Below are positions 46,113 through 55,130 of a stretch of 64,000 nucleotides of DNA, one piece after another. Source of the stretch: Sphingomonas sp. Leaf33 (GTDB lineage: Bacteria > Pseudomonadota > Alphaproteobacteria > Sphingomonadales > Sphingomonadaceae). The translations under genes and the position numbers were made by a program. The notes under the pieces were generated by a model. The model did not search any database. It was given only the letters and a program-made list of their open reading frames with translations, and was not told the origin of the DNA. The DNA lies in assembly GCF_001421785.1 (NCBI RefSeq), contig NZ_LMLB01000001.1, positions 1,655,826 through 1,719,825 on the forward strand, given 5' to 3'. Position 1 is the stretch's first letter; each line of letters starts with the position of its first letter.

Positions 46113-47416
46113 TGTCCACGGGATTCGATCGCGACCAGGAAGATTTCGCCCGTGGCGCCCGCGCCGTCGTCGTTCTGCCCGACCAGGGCAACGCGGCGCG
46201 AGATGCGGAGGCGAGGCTGGAGGAAACCGCCGGTCTGGCCCTGGCGATCGGCGTCGAGGTCGCGCACAAGATCGCCTACCGCGTCCGCGCGCCCAAGCCG
46301 GCGACGCTGATCGGCAGTGGCCAGGTCGAGCAGCTGGCGGAGATGGTTAAGGCCGACGACCTGTCGCTCGCCGTGTTCGATGCCGGCCTGACCCCGGTGC
46401 AGCAGCGCAATCTCGAAACTTCGCTTGGCTGCAAGGTCATCGACCGCACCGGGTTGATCCTCGAGATCTTCGGCGAACGCGCACGGACTGCCGAGGGGCG
46501 GTTGCAGGTGGAGCTGGCGCACCTCGATTATCAGGCGGGGCGGCTGGTGCGCAGCTGGACCCATCTCGAGCGGCAGCGCGGCGGCTTCGGCTTCCTGGGC
46601 GGCCCTGGTGAGACGCAGATCGAGGCCGATCGCCGCCTGATCCGCGACCGCATGGCGCGGTTGCGGCGGGAGCTGGATCAGGTCAGCCGCACGCGGGGCC
46701 TTCACCGCGAACGGCGCCAGCGTGCGCCGTGGCCGGTGATCGCGCTGGTCGGCTACACGAACGCCGGCAAATCGACGCTGTTCAACCGCCTGAGCGGCAG
46801 CGCGGTCATGGCGGAGAATCTGCTCTTCGCGACGCTCGATCCGACGCTTCGCCAGATTTCGCTGCCCGGTGTCGACAAGGCGATCCTGTCCGATACGGTG
46901 GGCTTCGTGTCCGAACTGCCGACGCAACTGGTCGCGGCGTTCAAGGCGACGCTGGAAGAGGTCGTGTCGGCCGATCTGCTGGTGCACGTCCGCGACGTGG
47001 CGCACCCCGACAGTGCCGCGCAGAAGGCGGATGTCGAGGCGGTGCTGGCCGAGATCGGCGTCGAGGAAGCGATTCCGCGGATCGAGGCGTGGAACAAGCT
47101 CGACCTGCTGGACGGCGACGCGCGGGACGACCTGCTGGTCGAGGCATCGCGGCGCGACGACGTCGTACCGATCTCCGCCCTGACCGGCGAGGGGGTCGAC
47201 GACCTGCTCGCCACGGTATCGGCCCTGCTGACCGCGGGGCATCGCCGCTATACGATCACGCTGGATGCCGGCGACGGGGCCGGTGCGGCCTGGCTGCATC
47301 AGCACGGCGACGTCGTCAGCCAATCGATCGACGGCGCCCGCGCGTCCTACGACGTGCGTCTGTCGCCGAAGGATCACGACCGGTTCATGGCACGGGCGGA
47401 GGCGGACGGCGCGTAG
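46112..47416 (+). CDS. hflX: GTPase HflX
   Basis: Predicted 434-aa ribosome-associated GTPase involved in splitting stalled ribosomes. The N-terminal HflX domain has GSGQVEQLAEMVK and GGFGFLGGPGETQIEADRRL. The G domain has GYTNAGKSTLFNRL (P-loop) and DTVGFVSELP (G3). It follows hfq with overlapping TGATG, the conserved order. Confidence 0.95.
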   Translation: MSTGFDRDQEDFARGARAVVVLPDQGNAARDAEARLEETAGLALAIGVEVAHKIAYRVRAPKPATLIGSGQVEQLAEMVKADDLSLAVFDAGLTPVQQRNLETSLGCKVIDRTGLILEIFGERARTAEGRLQVELAHLDYQAGRLVRSWTHLERQRGGFGFLGGPGETQIEADRRLIRDRMARLRRELDQVSRTRGLHRERRQRAPWPVIALVGYTNAGKSTLFNRLSGSAVMAENLLFATLDPTLRQISLPGVDKAILSDTVGFVSELPTQLVAAFKATLEEVVSADLLVHVRDVAHPDSAAQKADVEAVLAEIGVEEAIPRIEAWNKLDLLDGDARDDLLVEASRRDDVVPISALTGEGVDDLLATVSALLTAGHRRYTITLDAGDGAGAAWLHQHGDVVSQSIDGARASYDVRLSPKDHDRFMARAEADGA

Positions 47417-47429
47417 ACCGCCGTCCGCC
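47401..47429. terminator. candidate hairpin spanning the hflX stop
   Basis: GGCGGACGGCG at 47401-47411 pairs perfectly with CGCCGTCCGCC at 47419-47429 around a loop that contains the hflX TAG. There is no T-run. It lies between convergent genes and is the likeliest transcript-end structure here. Confidence 0.5.
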
Positions 47430-47437
47430 CGGGACGA

Positions 47438-47659
47438 TCATGCGGCCGGCATGTCCGGTTCAAGCAGGCGGTGCAGGTGCACCAGCACATATTTCATTTC
47501 GGCGTCGTCGACGGTCTTCTGCGCCGCGCCGCGCCACGCCTTCTCGGCGCTCGCATAGTCGGGAAAGATACCGACGATGTCGATCTGAGACAGATCGGCG
47601 AAATCGAGGGTGCGCGGGTCGCTGACGCGGCCACCGAACACCAGATGCATCTTGCTCAT
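47438..47659 (-). CDS. DUF4170 family protein
   Basis: Predicted 73-aa soluble protein with LVFGGRVSDPRTLDFADL, DIVGIFPDYASAEKAWRGAA and VLVHLHRLL. It fits DUF4170, a small family widespread in alphaproteobacteria with no known role. It is convergent with hflX. Confidence 0.85.
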   Translation of the reverse strand: MSKMHLVFGGRVSDPRTLDFADLSQIDIVGIFPDYASAEKAWRGAAQKTVDDAEMKYVLVHLHRLLEPDMPAA

Positions 47660-47717
47660 GAAAACTCCCGGGGATGTCGCGGCCCAGATAGCCGTCCATC
47701 CCCGGGGGTCAAGGCGA

Positions 47718-48110
47718 TCAGGCCGCGTCGGCCGCCTTCTTCTTGATGCCGCGGGCAGCGGTCACCGCGCTGTCGAACACCTTGCGCGCACTTTCCTTGG
47801 CCGCATCCCGGCCAAGGACCGCGCTGCTCAGCTGTTCCTTGCCGGTCGCGCGGGCGGCGATGACCGCAGCGGTCGCACCCTCGGCCAGCCGCTGGCCGAC
47901 AGTGCCAAGCAGCTTCTTCTCGCGATCGCCACGCGGGATCAGCGCACCCGCGATCAGGCCGACCGTCAGGCCGCCGACCAGAACGCCGACGGGATTGGAT
48001 TCGAGGCCCCGAACGGCTGCCTTCGCGCGATCGAACGCGGCTTCGCGGGCATCGGCCAGCTTGGCGCGCTTGGCAGGCTTGGACTTTGCGGACTTGGTGG
48101 TTTCGGCCAT
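47718..48110 (-). CDS. Lys/Ala-rich small protein of the YqjD-like cluster
   Basis: Predicted 130-aa protein with a basic N-terminus (TKSAKSKPAKRAKLADA), a short glycine-rich hydrophobic segment (NPVGVLVGGLTVGLIAGAL) and a basic Ala-rich tail. The pattern resembles membrane-binding stress proteins of the ElaB/YqjD type, but I cannot assign it to a family with certainty. It is the last of four minus-strand genes that share the EcfG-type promoter. Confidence 0.6.
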   Translation of the reverse strand: MAETTKSAKSKPAKRAKLADAREAAFDRAKAAVRGLESNPVGVLVGGLTVGLIAGALIPRGDREKKLLGTVGQRLAEGATAAVIAARATGKEQLSSAVLGRDAAKESARKVFDSAVTAARGIKKKAADAA

Positions 48111-48134
48111 GATGATGTCCTTGAAATCGAGTGT

Positions 48135-48449
48135 TTACGAACTCGTATCGGACGACGCGGTTGCATCGTCCCGTCCCAGCAGCGATGCCGCCCATCCGAG
48201 CAACGGCTTGTGCGCGAGGGCCAGCCCGACGGCGCCGGCGACCGCGGCTGCGATAGCGGGGCGATCGCGAACGGCCTGAATACCGGTCTGGGCGGCCAGG
48301 CTGGCCTTGTCCGCAGCGCTGCCGACCGCATCGGCAGCGAGCGACTTGGGGTTGAGCCGCTGTCTGGCGACGGCGAGCGACGAATCGAGTCGCGCCCGCG
48401 CTGCCAAGGCCTTGGCGCGTGCGGCGACGACAACGGCATCCTCGCTCAT
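48135..48449 (-). CDS. small Ala-rich protein of the stress cluster
   Basis: Predicted 104-aa protein, Ala-rich and helical, with ARQRLNPKSLAADAVGSAAD and a hydrophobic stretch RPAIAAAVAGAVGLALAHKP. This resembles DUF3618-type proteins found beside YqjE homologues. Its start ATG overlaps the stop of the upstream gene (48446-48449), so they are translationally coupled. Confidence 0.65.
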   Translation of the reverse strand: MSEDAVVVAARAKALAARARLDSSLAVARQRLNPKSLAADAVGSAADKASLAAQTGIQAVRDRPAIAAAVAGAVGLALAHKPLLGWAASLLGRDDATASSDTSS

Positions 48450-48796
48450 GCATCGCCCCCCAGCGCCCGCGACAGGCGCGATGCCGCCGTGGCGCCCAGC
48501 AGACCGGCAAGCCCAAGCACCGCGACCGCGACGATCGCTGTCGCCAGAAGCGGCCCGGTGACCGCCGCCAGCGCGAGGATCAACCCGACCAGCAGCGCCG
48601 TTAGTGCCGATCCTGCAAGAAATACAGCAGCAAAGCCCAGAATGATCCCGACCTTTGCCGCGCGCAGCCGAGCGGTCGCAATCGCCTTTGCCACATCGAC
48701 CTGCGCGAGTGCGTAGGCCCGCGCGTCCTCGGCGACCTGGAGGATCGCATCACCTACGCCCGTGCCCACATCCGGCTCGTTCGGCGATTTCGCCAT
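48446..48796 (-). CDS. YqjE-like (DUF1469) membrane protein
   Basis: Predicted 116-aa protein with two strong transmembrane helices (KVGIILGFAAVFLAGSALTA and LLATAIVAVAVLGLAGLLGA) preceded by a helical cytosolic part. It fits DUF1469, the actinobacterial/phage-holin superfamily 3 that includes E. coli YqjE. It is not evidence of a prophage. ATG 48796 has AGGGGGG six bases upstream. ATG 48802 is too close to it. Confidence 0.75.
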   Translation of the reverse strand: MAKSPNEPDVGTGVGDAILQVAEDARAYALAQVDVAKAIATARLRAAKVGIILGFAAVFLAGSALTALLVGLILALAAVTGPLLATAIVAVAVLGLAGLLGATAASRLSRALGGDA

Positions 48797-48820
48797 TACC
48801 ATCCCCCCTGGCAGCGCCGG

Positions 48821-49318
48821 TCAGGCGTTGCGGTTCGCATCGATGCCCGACTGGACGAGTCGTGCGAGGACGAAGCCTACCGCCGCTGCCGCGCCGATCG
48901 CGACGCCGGGCGACTTGCGCACGAAATCCCGCGCGTCGTCCACCAGATCATCGATATCCTTGCCGCGCAGATTTTCGGCGAAGTTGGTGACGGCTCCCGA
49001 GGCGGAGCGGGCGTAGCCACCGAACTGCGGGCCGACCTTTTCGTCTATGGTCGCCGCAGCATCCTCGATCGTCTTGGCAAGCTCGTCGAGTGCGCTGGTC
49101 GCACGCGCCTTGCCGTCGTCGGCTAGGGCGCGCAGCTTTTCGCCGGCCTGGCCGGTCAGCTTGCCCGCTTCGCCCTTCACCAGGTCCTTCGCGCCGCGCA
49201 GCTTCTCCTTCGTGGCGGTACCATGCTCGTCATCGCGGTTGCTGAAGCGTTCTTCCAGACCGGGCTCGGGCGTGAATTCCACGTCCAGGGTGCCGGGGGT
49301 TCCAGTGTCTTTGGCCAT
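48821..49318 (-). CDS. YqjD/ElaB-like tail-anchored protein
   Basis: Predicted 165-aa protein. The N-terminus is acidic, the middle (about 30-135) is a charged helical region with a CsbD-like repeat of KEKLRGAKDLVKGEAGKLTG, and the C-terminus has a single hydrophobic tail (about 138-155, VAIGAAAAVGFVLARLV) preceded by RKSPGVA. The C-terminal part is typical of DUF883 (ElaB/YqjD), ribosome-associated inner-membrane proteins in E. coli. It leads the four-gene cluster and has an EcfG-type promoter upstream. Confidence 0.75.
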   Translation of the reverse strand: MAKDTGTPGTLDVEFTPEPGLEERFSNRDDEHGTATKEKLRGAKDLVKGEAGKLTGQAGEKLRALADDGKARATSALDELAKTIEDAAATIDEKVGPQFGGYARSASGAVTNFAENLRGKDIDDLVDDARDFVRKSPGVAIGAAAAVGFVLARLVQSGIDANRNA

Positions 49319-49349
49319 GATCAGACGCCTTCTTTCGGTTCGCCTCCAC

Positions 49350-49374
49350 AACAAGGCGCGGGCGGGGCGGTTCC
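49350..49374 (-). promoter_or_regulatory. EcfG-type general stress promoter
   Basis: On the minus strand GGAAC (49374-49370) is followed after 17 bases by GTT (49352-49350), matching the consensus GGAAC-N16/17-cGTT of the alphaproteobacterial general stress sigma factor EcfG. It sits 32 bp upstream of the ATG of the YqjD-like gene, a usual distance. The stress-like content of the cluster supports it. Confidence 0.75.
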
Positions 49375-49438
49375 ATCGGCGTTGCCGTAACGACGGCGAA
49401 CCGGTAGAGGCGCCCGGCAATTCCCACCCCACATGTAG

Positions 49439-50731
<1,293 letters not shown>

Positions 50732-50733
50732 AT

Positions 50734-50863
50734 TCCTCCCCGGCACGGGGAGGGGGACCAGTCGCAGGCTGGTGGAGGGGGCTCTCCGCGCGCGATGACC
50801 TTGCGGCCTGCCCCCTCCACCACCCGCTCCGCGGGCGGTCCCCTCCCCGCGAGCGGGGAGGAT
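50734..50863. repeat. palindromic repeat pair, class C, copy 2
   Basis: Outer arms near 50734-50757 and 50839-50863 are inverted copies built on CCTCCCCG...CGGGGAGG, and an inner part repeats the GGTGGAGGGGGC motif on both strands. The same layout is at 35307-35437. It lies between eno and ftsB. Confidence 0.8.
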
Positions 50864-50908
50864 CGGAATATCTTGACCCCATGCCCGCCGATGCGCGATT
50901 AGTCTGCC

Positions 50909-51235
50909 ATGCCCGCTGTCCGCACCCGCACCAAGACACCCGCTCTCGCGATCGTCCGGCGTGCCGGCCTGCCGGCCGCGGCGCTGATCCTGATGGGCTT
51001 TTTCGGCTATTACGCGGTGCTCGGCCCCAACGGCATCCTGTCGTACCGCGATTATTCCCGGCAGCTCGAGAAGCGCCGCGCGGATTACGAGGTGCTCGAC
51101 AAGCAGCGCACCGAACTCAAGAATCGCGTCGCCCTGCTCGACCCCAAGCGCGCCAATCCCGACATGGTCGATGAAATGACGCGCAAGAACCTGAACGTCG
51201 TGCATCCGGACGAGGTCATCGTCCCGCTCAACTGA
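50909..51235 (+). CDS. ftsB: cell division protein FtsB
   Basis: Predicted 108-aa bitopic membrane protein of the DivIC/FtsB family, part of the FtsQLB divisome complex. There is one transmembrane helix (about 19-40, LPAAALILMGFFGYYAVLG) followed by a coiled coil (YSRQLEKRRADYEVLDKQRTE) and a C-terminal tail ending PDEVIVPLN. The eno-ftsB-pdhA order is common in alphaproteobacteria. ATG 50909. Confidence 0.9.
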   Translation: MPAVRTRTKTPALAIVRRAGLPAAALILMGFFGYYAVLGPNGILSYRDYSRQLEKRRADYEVLDKQRTELKNRVALLDPKRANPDMVDEMTRKNLNVVHPDEVIVPLN

Positions 51236-51352
51236 GTGCCGGATTGACGTTTCCGTAAGGTATTTTAGCCGTTTGGCACCGGTTGCAGGCGGTGCACTTT
51301 CCGGCCATAGGCCCTCTTCCTGACTCCGTTCGGAACGAGGTTTCTTAGCATC

Positions 51353-52408
51353 GTGGCCAAAGCCCCCGCACGCACCACCGACACCGCCGGCGCGCCGCCG
51401 ATTTCCAATCGCGAGCGCCCTGCCGACCCCAAGCCCTATGAGGCGACCAAGGACGAGCTGCTCCAGTTCTACAAGGACATGCTGCTGATCCGCCGGTTCG
51501 AGGAGAAGGCGGGCCAGCTGTACGGCCTGGGCCTGATCGGCGGCTTCTGCCACCTCTACATCGGCCAGGAAGCGGTCGCGGTCGGGCTGCAGTCGGCGCT
51601 GGACGGGGACAAGGATTCGGTCATCACCGGATACCGCGACCACGGTCACATGCTCGCCTACGGCATCGATCCCAAGGTTATCATGGCCGAGCTGACGGGG
51701 CGTGCCGCTGGCATCTCCAAGGGCAAGGGCGGGTCGATGCACATGTTCTCGACCGAGCATAAATTCTACGGCGGGCACGGCATCGTCGGCGCGCAGGTAT
51801 CGCTGGGCGCGGGCCTGGCGTTCAAGCACAAGTACAGCGGCGACGGCGGCGTGACGCTGGCCTATTTCGGCGACGGTGCGGCCAACCAGGGCCAGGTCTA
51901 CGAAGCCTTCAACATGGCCGAGCTGTGGAAGCTGCCGATCATCTTCGTGATCGAGAACAACCAGTACGCCATGGGCACCAGCGTCAACCGCGCCTCGTCG
52001 GAGGACCAGTTGTATCGCCGTGGCGAATCGTTCCGCATCCCGGGCATCCAGATCGACGGCATGGACGTCCTCGCCAGCCGCGGCGCGGCGGAGACGGCGC
52101 TGGAGTGGGTCCGCAGCGGCAAGGGGCCGATCATCCTCGAGATGAAGACCTATCGCTATCGTGGCCACTCGATGTCCGATCCGGCGAAGTATCGCAGCCG
52201 CGACGAGGTCCAGGCCGTCCGCGACAAGTCTGACCCGATCGACCACGTCAAGAAGCTGCTCGAAGGTCACGGCGTGACCGAGGCTGACCTGAAGGGGATC
52301 GAGCAGGAGATCCGCAAGGTCGTCAATGAATCCGCCGATTTCGCCGAGAACGCGCCCGAGCCGGATCCGGCCGAACTGTACACTGAAGTGCTGGTGGAGT
52401 CGTACTGA
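51353..52408 (+). CDS. pdhA: pyruvate dehydrogenase E1 alpha
   Basis: Predicted 351-aa E1-alpha subunit, using thiamine diphosphate to decarboxylate pyruvate. The TPP motif is [20 protein letters not shown] through [12 protein letters not shown], and GKGGSMHMF and [15 protein letters not shown] follow. GTG 51353 starts it. The stop overlaps the pdhB start (TGATG). Confidence 0.96.
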   Translation: MAKAPARTTDTAGAPPISNRERPADPKPYEATKDELLQFYKDMLLIRRFEEKAGQLYGLGLIGGFCHLYIGQEAVAVGLQSALDGDKDSVITGYRDHGHMLAYGIDPKVIMAELTGRAAGISKGKGGSMHMFSTEHKFYGGHGIVGAQVSLGAGLAFKHKYSGDGGVTLAYFGDGAANQGQVYEAFNMAELWKLPIIFVIENNQYAMGTSVNRASSEDQLYRRGESFRIPGIQIDGMDVLASRGAAETALEWVRSGKGPIILEMKTYRYRGHSMSDPAKYRSRDEVQAVRDKSDPIDHVKKLLEGHGVTEADLKGIEQEIRKVVNESADFAENAPEPDPAELYTEVLVESY

Positions 52409-53841
52409 TGCCGATTGAGATCAAGATGCCGGCACTGTCGCCCACGATGGAAGAGGGCACGCTGGCCAAGTGGCTGGTCAAGGAAGGCGACACGGTCAAG
52501 TCCGGCGACATCATGGCCGAGATCGAAACCGACAAGGCGACGATGGAATTCGAGGCCGTCGACGAAGGCACCATCGGCAAGCTGATGGTCGCCGAGGGCA
52601 CGGATAACGTAAAGGTCGGAACCGTCATCGCGACGCTGCTGGCCGAGGGTGAGGACGCGTCGGCTGCCGATGCCGCGCCTGCCGCCGCCAAGGACGATAC
52701 GCCGGCACCGGAGGCCAAGGCCGACGCGAAGAAGGACGACAAGGTCGAGGATTCCGCACACCCGGCGCAGGAAAAGGTCGAGACCGGCGCGCGCCAGTTG
52801 TTCGCGGCCGCCGCGCACGAGGCCGAGGTCGAGAACCCCGAAGTGCCCGAGGGTACCGAGATGGTGAAAACGACCGTCCGCGAAGCGCTGCGCGACGCCA
52901 TGGCCGAGGAAATGCGCGCCGACGAGCGCGTGTTCGTGATGGGCGAGGAAGTCGCGCAGTATCAGGGTGCGTACAAGGTGACGCAAGGGTTGCTCGACGA
53001 GTTCGGCGAGAAGCGCGTCATCGACACGCCGATCACCGAATACGGCTTCGCCGGTATCGGCACGGGCGCCGCGATGTCGGGCCTTCGTCCGATCGTCGAG
53101 TTCATGACGTTCAACTTCGCGATGCAGGCGATCGACCACATCATTAATTCGGCGGCGAAGACCAACTACATGTCGGGTGGCCAGATGCGCTGCCCGATCG
53201 TGTTCCGCGGTCCCAATGGTGCGGCCAGCCGTGTAGGCGCGCAGCACAGCCAGAACTACGGCCCGTGGTACGCCAGCGTCCCGGGCCTGATCGTGATCGC
53301 GCCCTATGACGCACAGGACGCCAAGGGCCTGTTGAAGGCCGCGATCCGGATCGAAGATCCGGTCGTCTTCCTCGAAAACGAGTTGATGTACGGCCGCTCG
53401 TTCGACGTGCCGAAGCTCGACGATTTCGTCCTGCCGATCGGCAAGGCGCGCGTCATGCGTCCGGGCAAGGACGTGACGTTGGTCAGTTATTCGATCGGTG
53501 TCGGCGTCTCGCTCGAGGCCGCCGACAAGCTCGCCGAGGAAGGCATCGATGCGGAGGTCATCGACCTGCGTACGCTGCGCCCGCTCGACAAGACGACGGT
53601 GCTCAAGTCGCTCGCCAAGACCAACCGCCTGGTGGTGGTCGAGGAAGGCTGGCCGACATGCTCGATCGCCAGCGAGATCACGGCGATCGTGATGGAGGAA
53701 GGCTTCGACGACCTCGACGCACCGGTGCTGCGCGTCACCAACGAGGACGTCCCGCTGCCCTACGCTGCGAACCTGGAGAAGCTGGCGCTCGTCACCGCGG
53801 ACAAGGTCGTCGCGGCGGTGAAGAAGGTCACCTATCGCTAA
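52408..53841 (+). CDS. pdhB: pyruvate dehydrogenase E1 beta with lipoyl domain
   Basis: Predicted 477-aa E1-beta subunit. An N-terminal lipoyl domain (about 1-80) has the lipoylated lysine K43 in [10 protein letters not shown], then an Ala/Lys/Asp linker (about 85-130), then the transketolase-like beta core ([39 protein letters not shown]) and the C-terminal domain ([14 protein letters not shown]). The lipoyl domain on E1-beta is an alphaproteobacterial feature. LipA is encoded at 34378-35304. No E2 or E3 gene follows in the window. Confidence 0.96.
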   Translation: MPIEIKMPALSPTMEEGTLAKWLVKEGDTVKSGDIMAEIETDKATMEFEAVDEGTIGKLMVAEGTDNVKVGTVIATLLAEGEDASAADAAPAAAKDDTPAPEAKADAKKDDKVEDSAHPAQEKVETGARQLFAAAAHEAEVENPEVPEGTEMVKTTVREALRDAMAEEMRADERVFVMGEEVAQYQGAYKVTQGLLDEFGEKRVIDTPITEYGFAGIGTGAAMSGLRPIVEFMTFNFAMQAIDHIINSAAKTNYMSGGQMRCPIVFRGPNGAASRVGAQHSQNYGPWYASVPGLIVIAPYDAQDAKGLLKAAIRIEDPVVFLENELMYGRSFDVPKLDDFVLPIGKARVMRPGKDVTLVSYSIGVGVSLEAADKLAEEGIDAEVIDLRTLRPLDKTTVLKSLAKTNRLVVVEEGWPTCSIASEITAIVMEEGFDDLDAPVLRVTNEDVPLPYAANLEKLALVTADKVVAAVKKVTYR

Positions 53842-53862
53842 TAGGACGTCAGGGTGCGCTGG

Positions 53863-54528
53863 TCAGCAACTGCTGATCGGCGCACCTTCGGTGTTCTTCG
53901 GCGCCGTGGTGGTATCACGGCGGTCACGAACCATCATCGATGCGACCTCGCGAATCTCGTTGTCGCCGAACAGGGTCGTCTTCAGCAGCGGCTGATATGT
54001 GTAGGCGACTTCCACGAACATGGTCGCGCCATTGTCCGGCGCCGTCACCTGCCGACCGGTCGGTCCGAGACCTCCGGTGAAATTGCCGGTTCCGCTGGTG
54101 TAGGGCGACGTGTAGGTCTTCGATCCCTTGCACCGCCGCCAACCCATCTTGTACTGCGCCGGGCTTGTGTTGGGACTGCTCGCAGGCTCCAGGCTGGTGA
54201 TGATGACCCGACCGTTGGTGAAGAGCTGAAGCCCGCCCGCCTGAAGACCGGCACCGATCAGCAGATCGTTGATATCCGATTCCGAAATTGTCTTTGCCTG
54301 CAGCTGGCTACCGGTACCGATGCGTGCGGCATTGTCGGCGACCTGCAGGGCCAGCTGGCTTATCCGCATCTTCGTGATGACGAAGTTGGTCAGTTCCGCG
54401 CCGGTCAGTGCCATCACCAGGAAGATCGGCAGGACGAACGCGAATTCGAGCAGCGCCAGACCGCGGGAGTCGTGACGCAGTCGTCGCAGGAGTGTTTGGG
54501 GACGGGCACAGGCTGGAAAGCGCATCAT
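53863..54528 (-). CDS. TadE-like pilus assembly protein, copy 2
   Basis: Predicted 221-aa TadE/TadF-type minor pseudopilin. A basic N-terminus leads into the type IV pilin-like helix DSRGLALLEFAFVLPIFLVM with the conserved Glu, followed by a secreted domain with two Cys. Its start overlaps the stop of the upstream TadE gene (ATGA). It is the third and last gene of the operon, convergent with pdhB. Confidence 0.85.
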   Translation of the reverse strand: MMRFPACARPQTLLRRLRHDSRGLALLEFAFVLPIFLVMALTGAELTNFVITKMRISQLALQVADNAARIGTGSQLQAKTISESDINDLLIGAGLQAGGLQLFTNGRVIITSLEPASSPNTSPAQYKMGWRRCKGSKTYTSPYTSGTGNFTGGLGPTGRQVTAPDNGATMFVEVAYTYQPLLKTTLFGDNEIREVASMMVRDRRDTTTAPKNTEGAPISSC

Positions 54529-55130
54529 GTGCAGTTCCTGACGACCATCGCGCCGTAGCTGTCCTGGTCACCGTAAGGCTGGTTGCGCAGGATCGTCTTC
54601 GCACTGACCGTGGTCGTGTTGCCCAGGCCGAGCATACCGGCGACCGGCATGACATGGGGATAGGTCAACGTGACGGTGTAGAGTGTCGCGTCCTTCGCCC
54701 CGCCCTGGCCGGCATTGCCGCCGTCGCGGTCCCACACCGAATTGCCGTTGGTGTCCTCATACGGTTCGCCGGCGTCGCAGGTGTTGTTGGCATTGGTGTC
54801 GGTGTAGGTTTCCGCGCGCGCGGCGGCGGCTTCGGTAAAGCTGCGGTAGAAGCGGCGACTGATCGTGATGTTCGCGGCCTTGTAGAGCGCCGATACCTGG
54901 TCGCGGACCTTCTCATCCAGCAGCGTCTGTGCTTCCGCGGCGTTGCTCGCCTCCAAGGTTGAGTCGCGCGCAGTCTTCTGGACAATCCCCTGCAACGCTG
55001 CCTGGGTGTAGAGCGTGTGGCTGACGTCGAACGCTCCCATCAGCAACATGCACATAACGGGCGCGACGATCGCGAATTCGACGATCGTTGCACCGCGCTT
55101 GTCTCTACGCAGCAGCGCCAGACTCGTCAT
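54525..55130 (-). CDS. TadE-like pilus assembly protein, copy 1
   Basis: Predicted 201-aa TadE-type minor pseudopilin. The pseudopilin helix is DKRGATIVEFAIVAPVMCML (about 10-30). The secreted domain contains an Asp/Asn-rich loop (about 111-140) with DTNANNTCDAGEP and DTNGNSVWDRDGG, which looks like calcium-binding EF-hand/dockerin-type motifs. ATG 55130 overlaps the TadG stop, and the stop overlaps the next TadE start, so all three genes are translationally coupled. Confidence 0.85.
   Translation of the reverse strand: MTSLALLRRDKRGATIVEFAIVAPVMCMLLMGAFDVSHTLYTQAALQGIVQKTARDSTLEASNAAEAQTLLDEKVRDQVSALYKAANITISRRFYRSFTEAAAARAETYTDTNANNTCDAGEPYEDTNGNSVWDRDGGNAGQGGAKDATLYTVTLTYPHVMPVAGMLGLGNTTTVSAKTILRNQPYGDQDSYGAMVVRNCT

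Noticed and set aside
48446-48796. A phage holin
   Set aside because: The holin superfamily name applies to DUF1469, but the context (YqjD-like neighbours, stress promoter, no lysin or phage genes) points to the chromosomal YqjE family.
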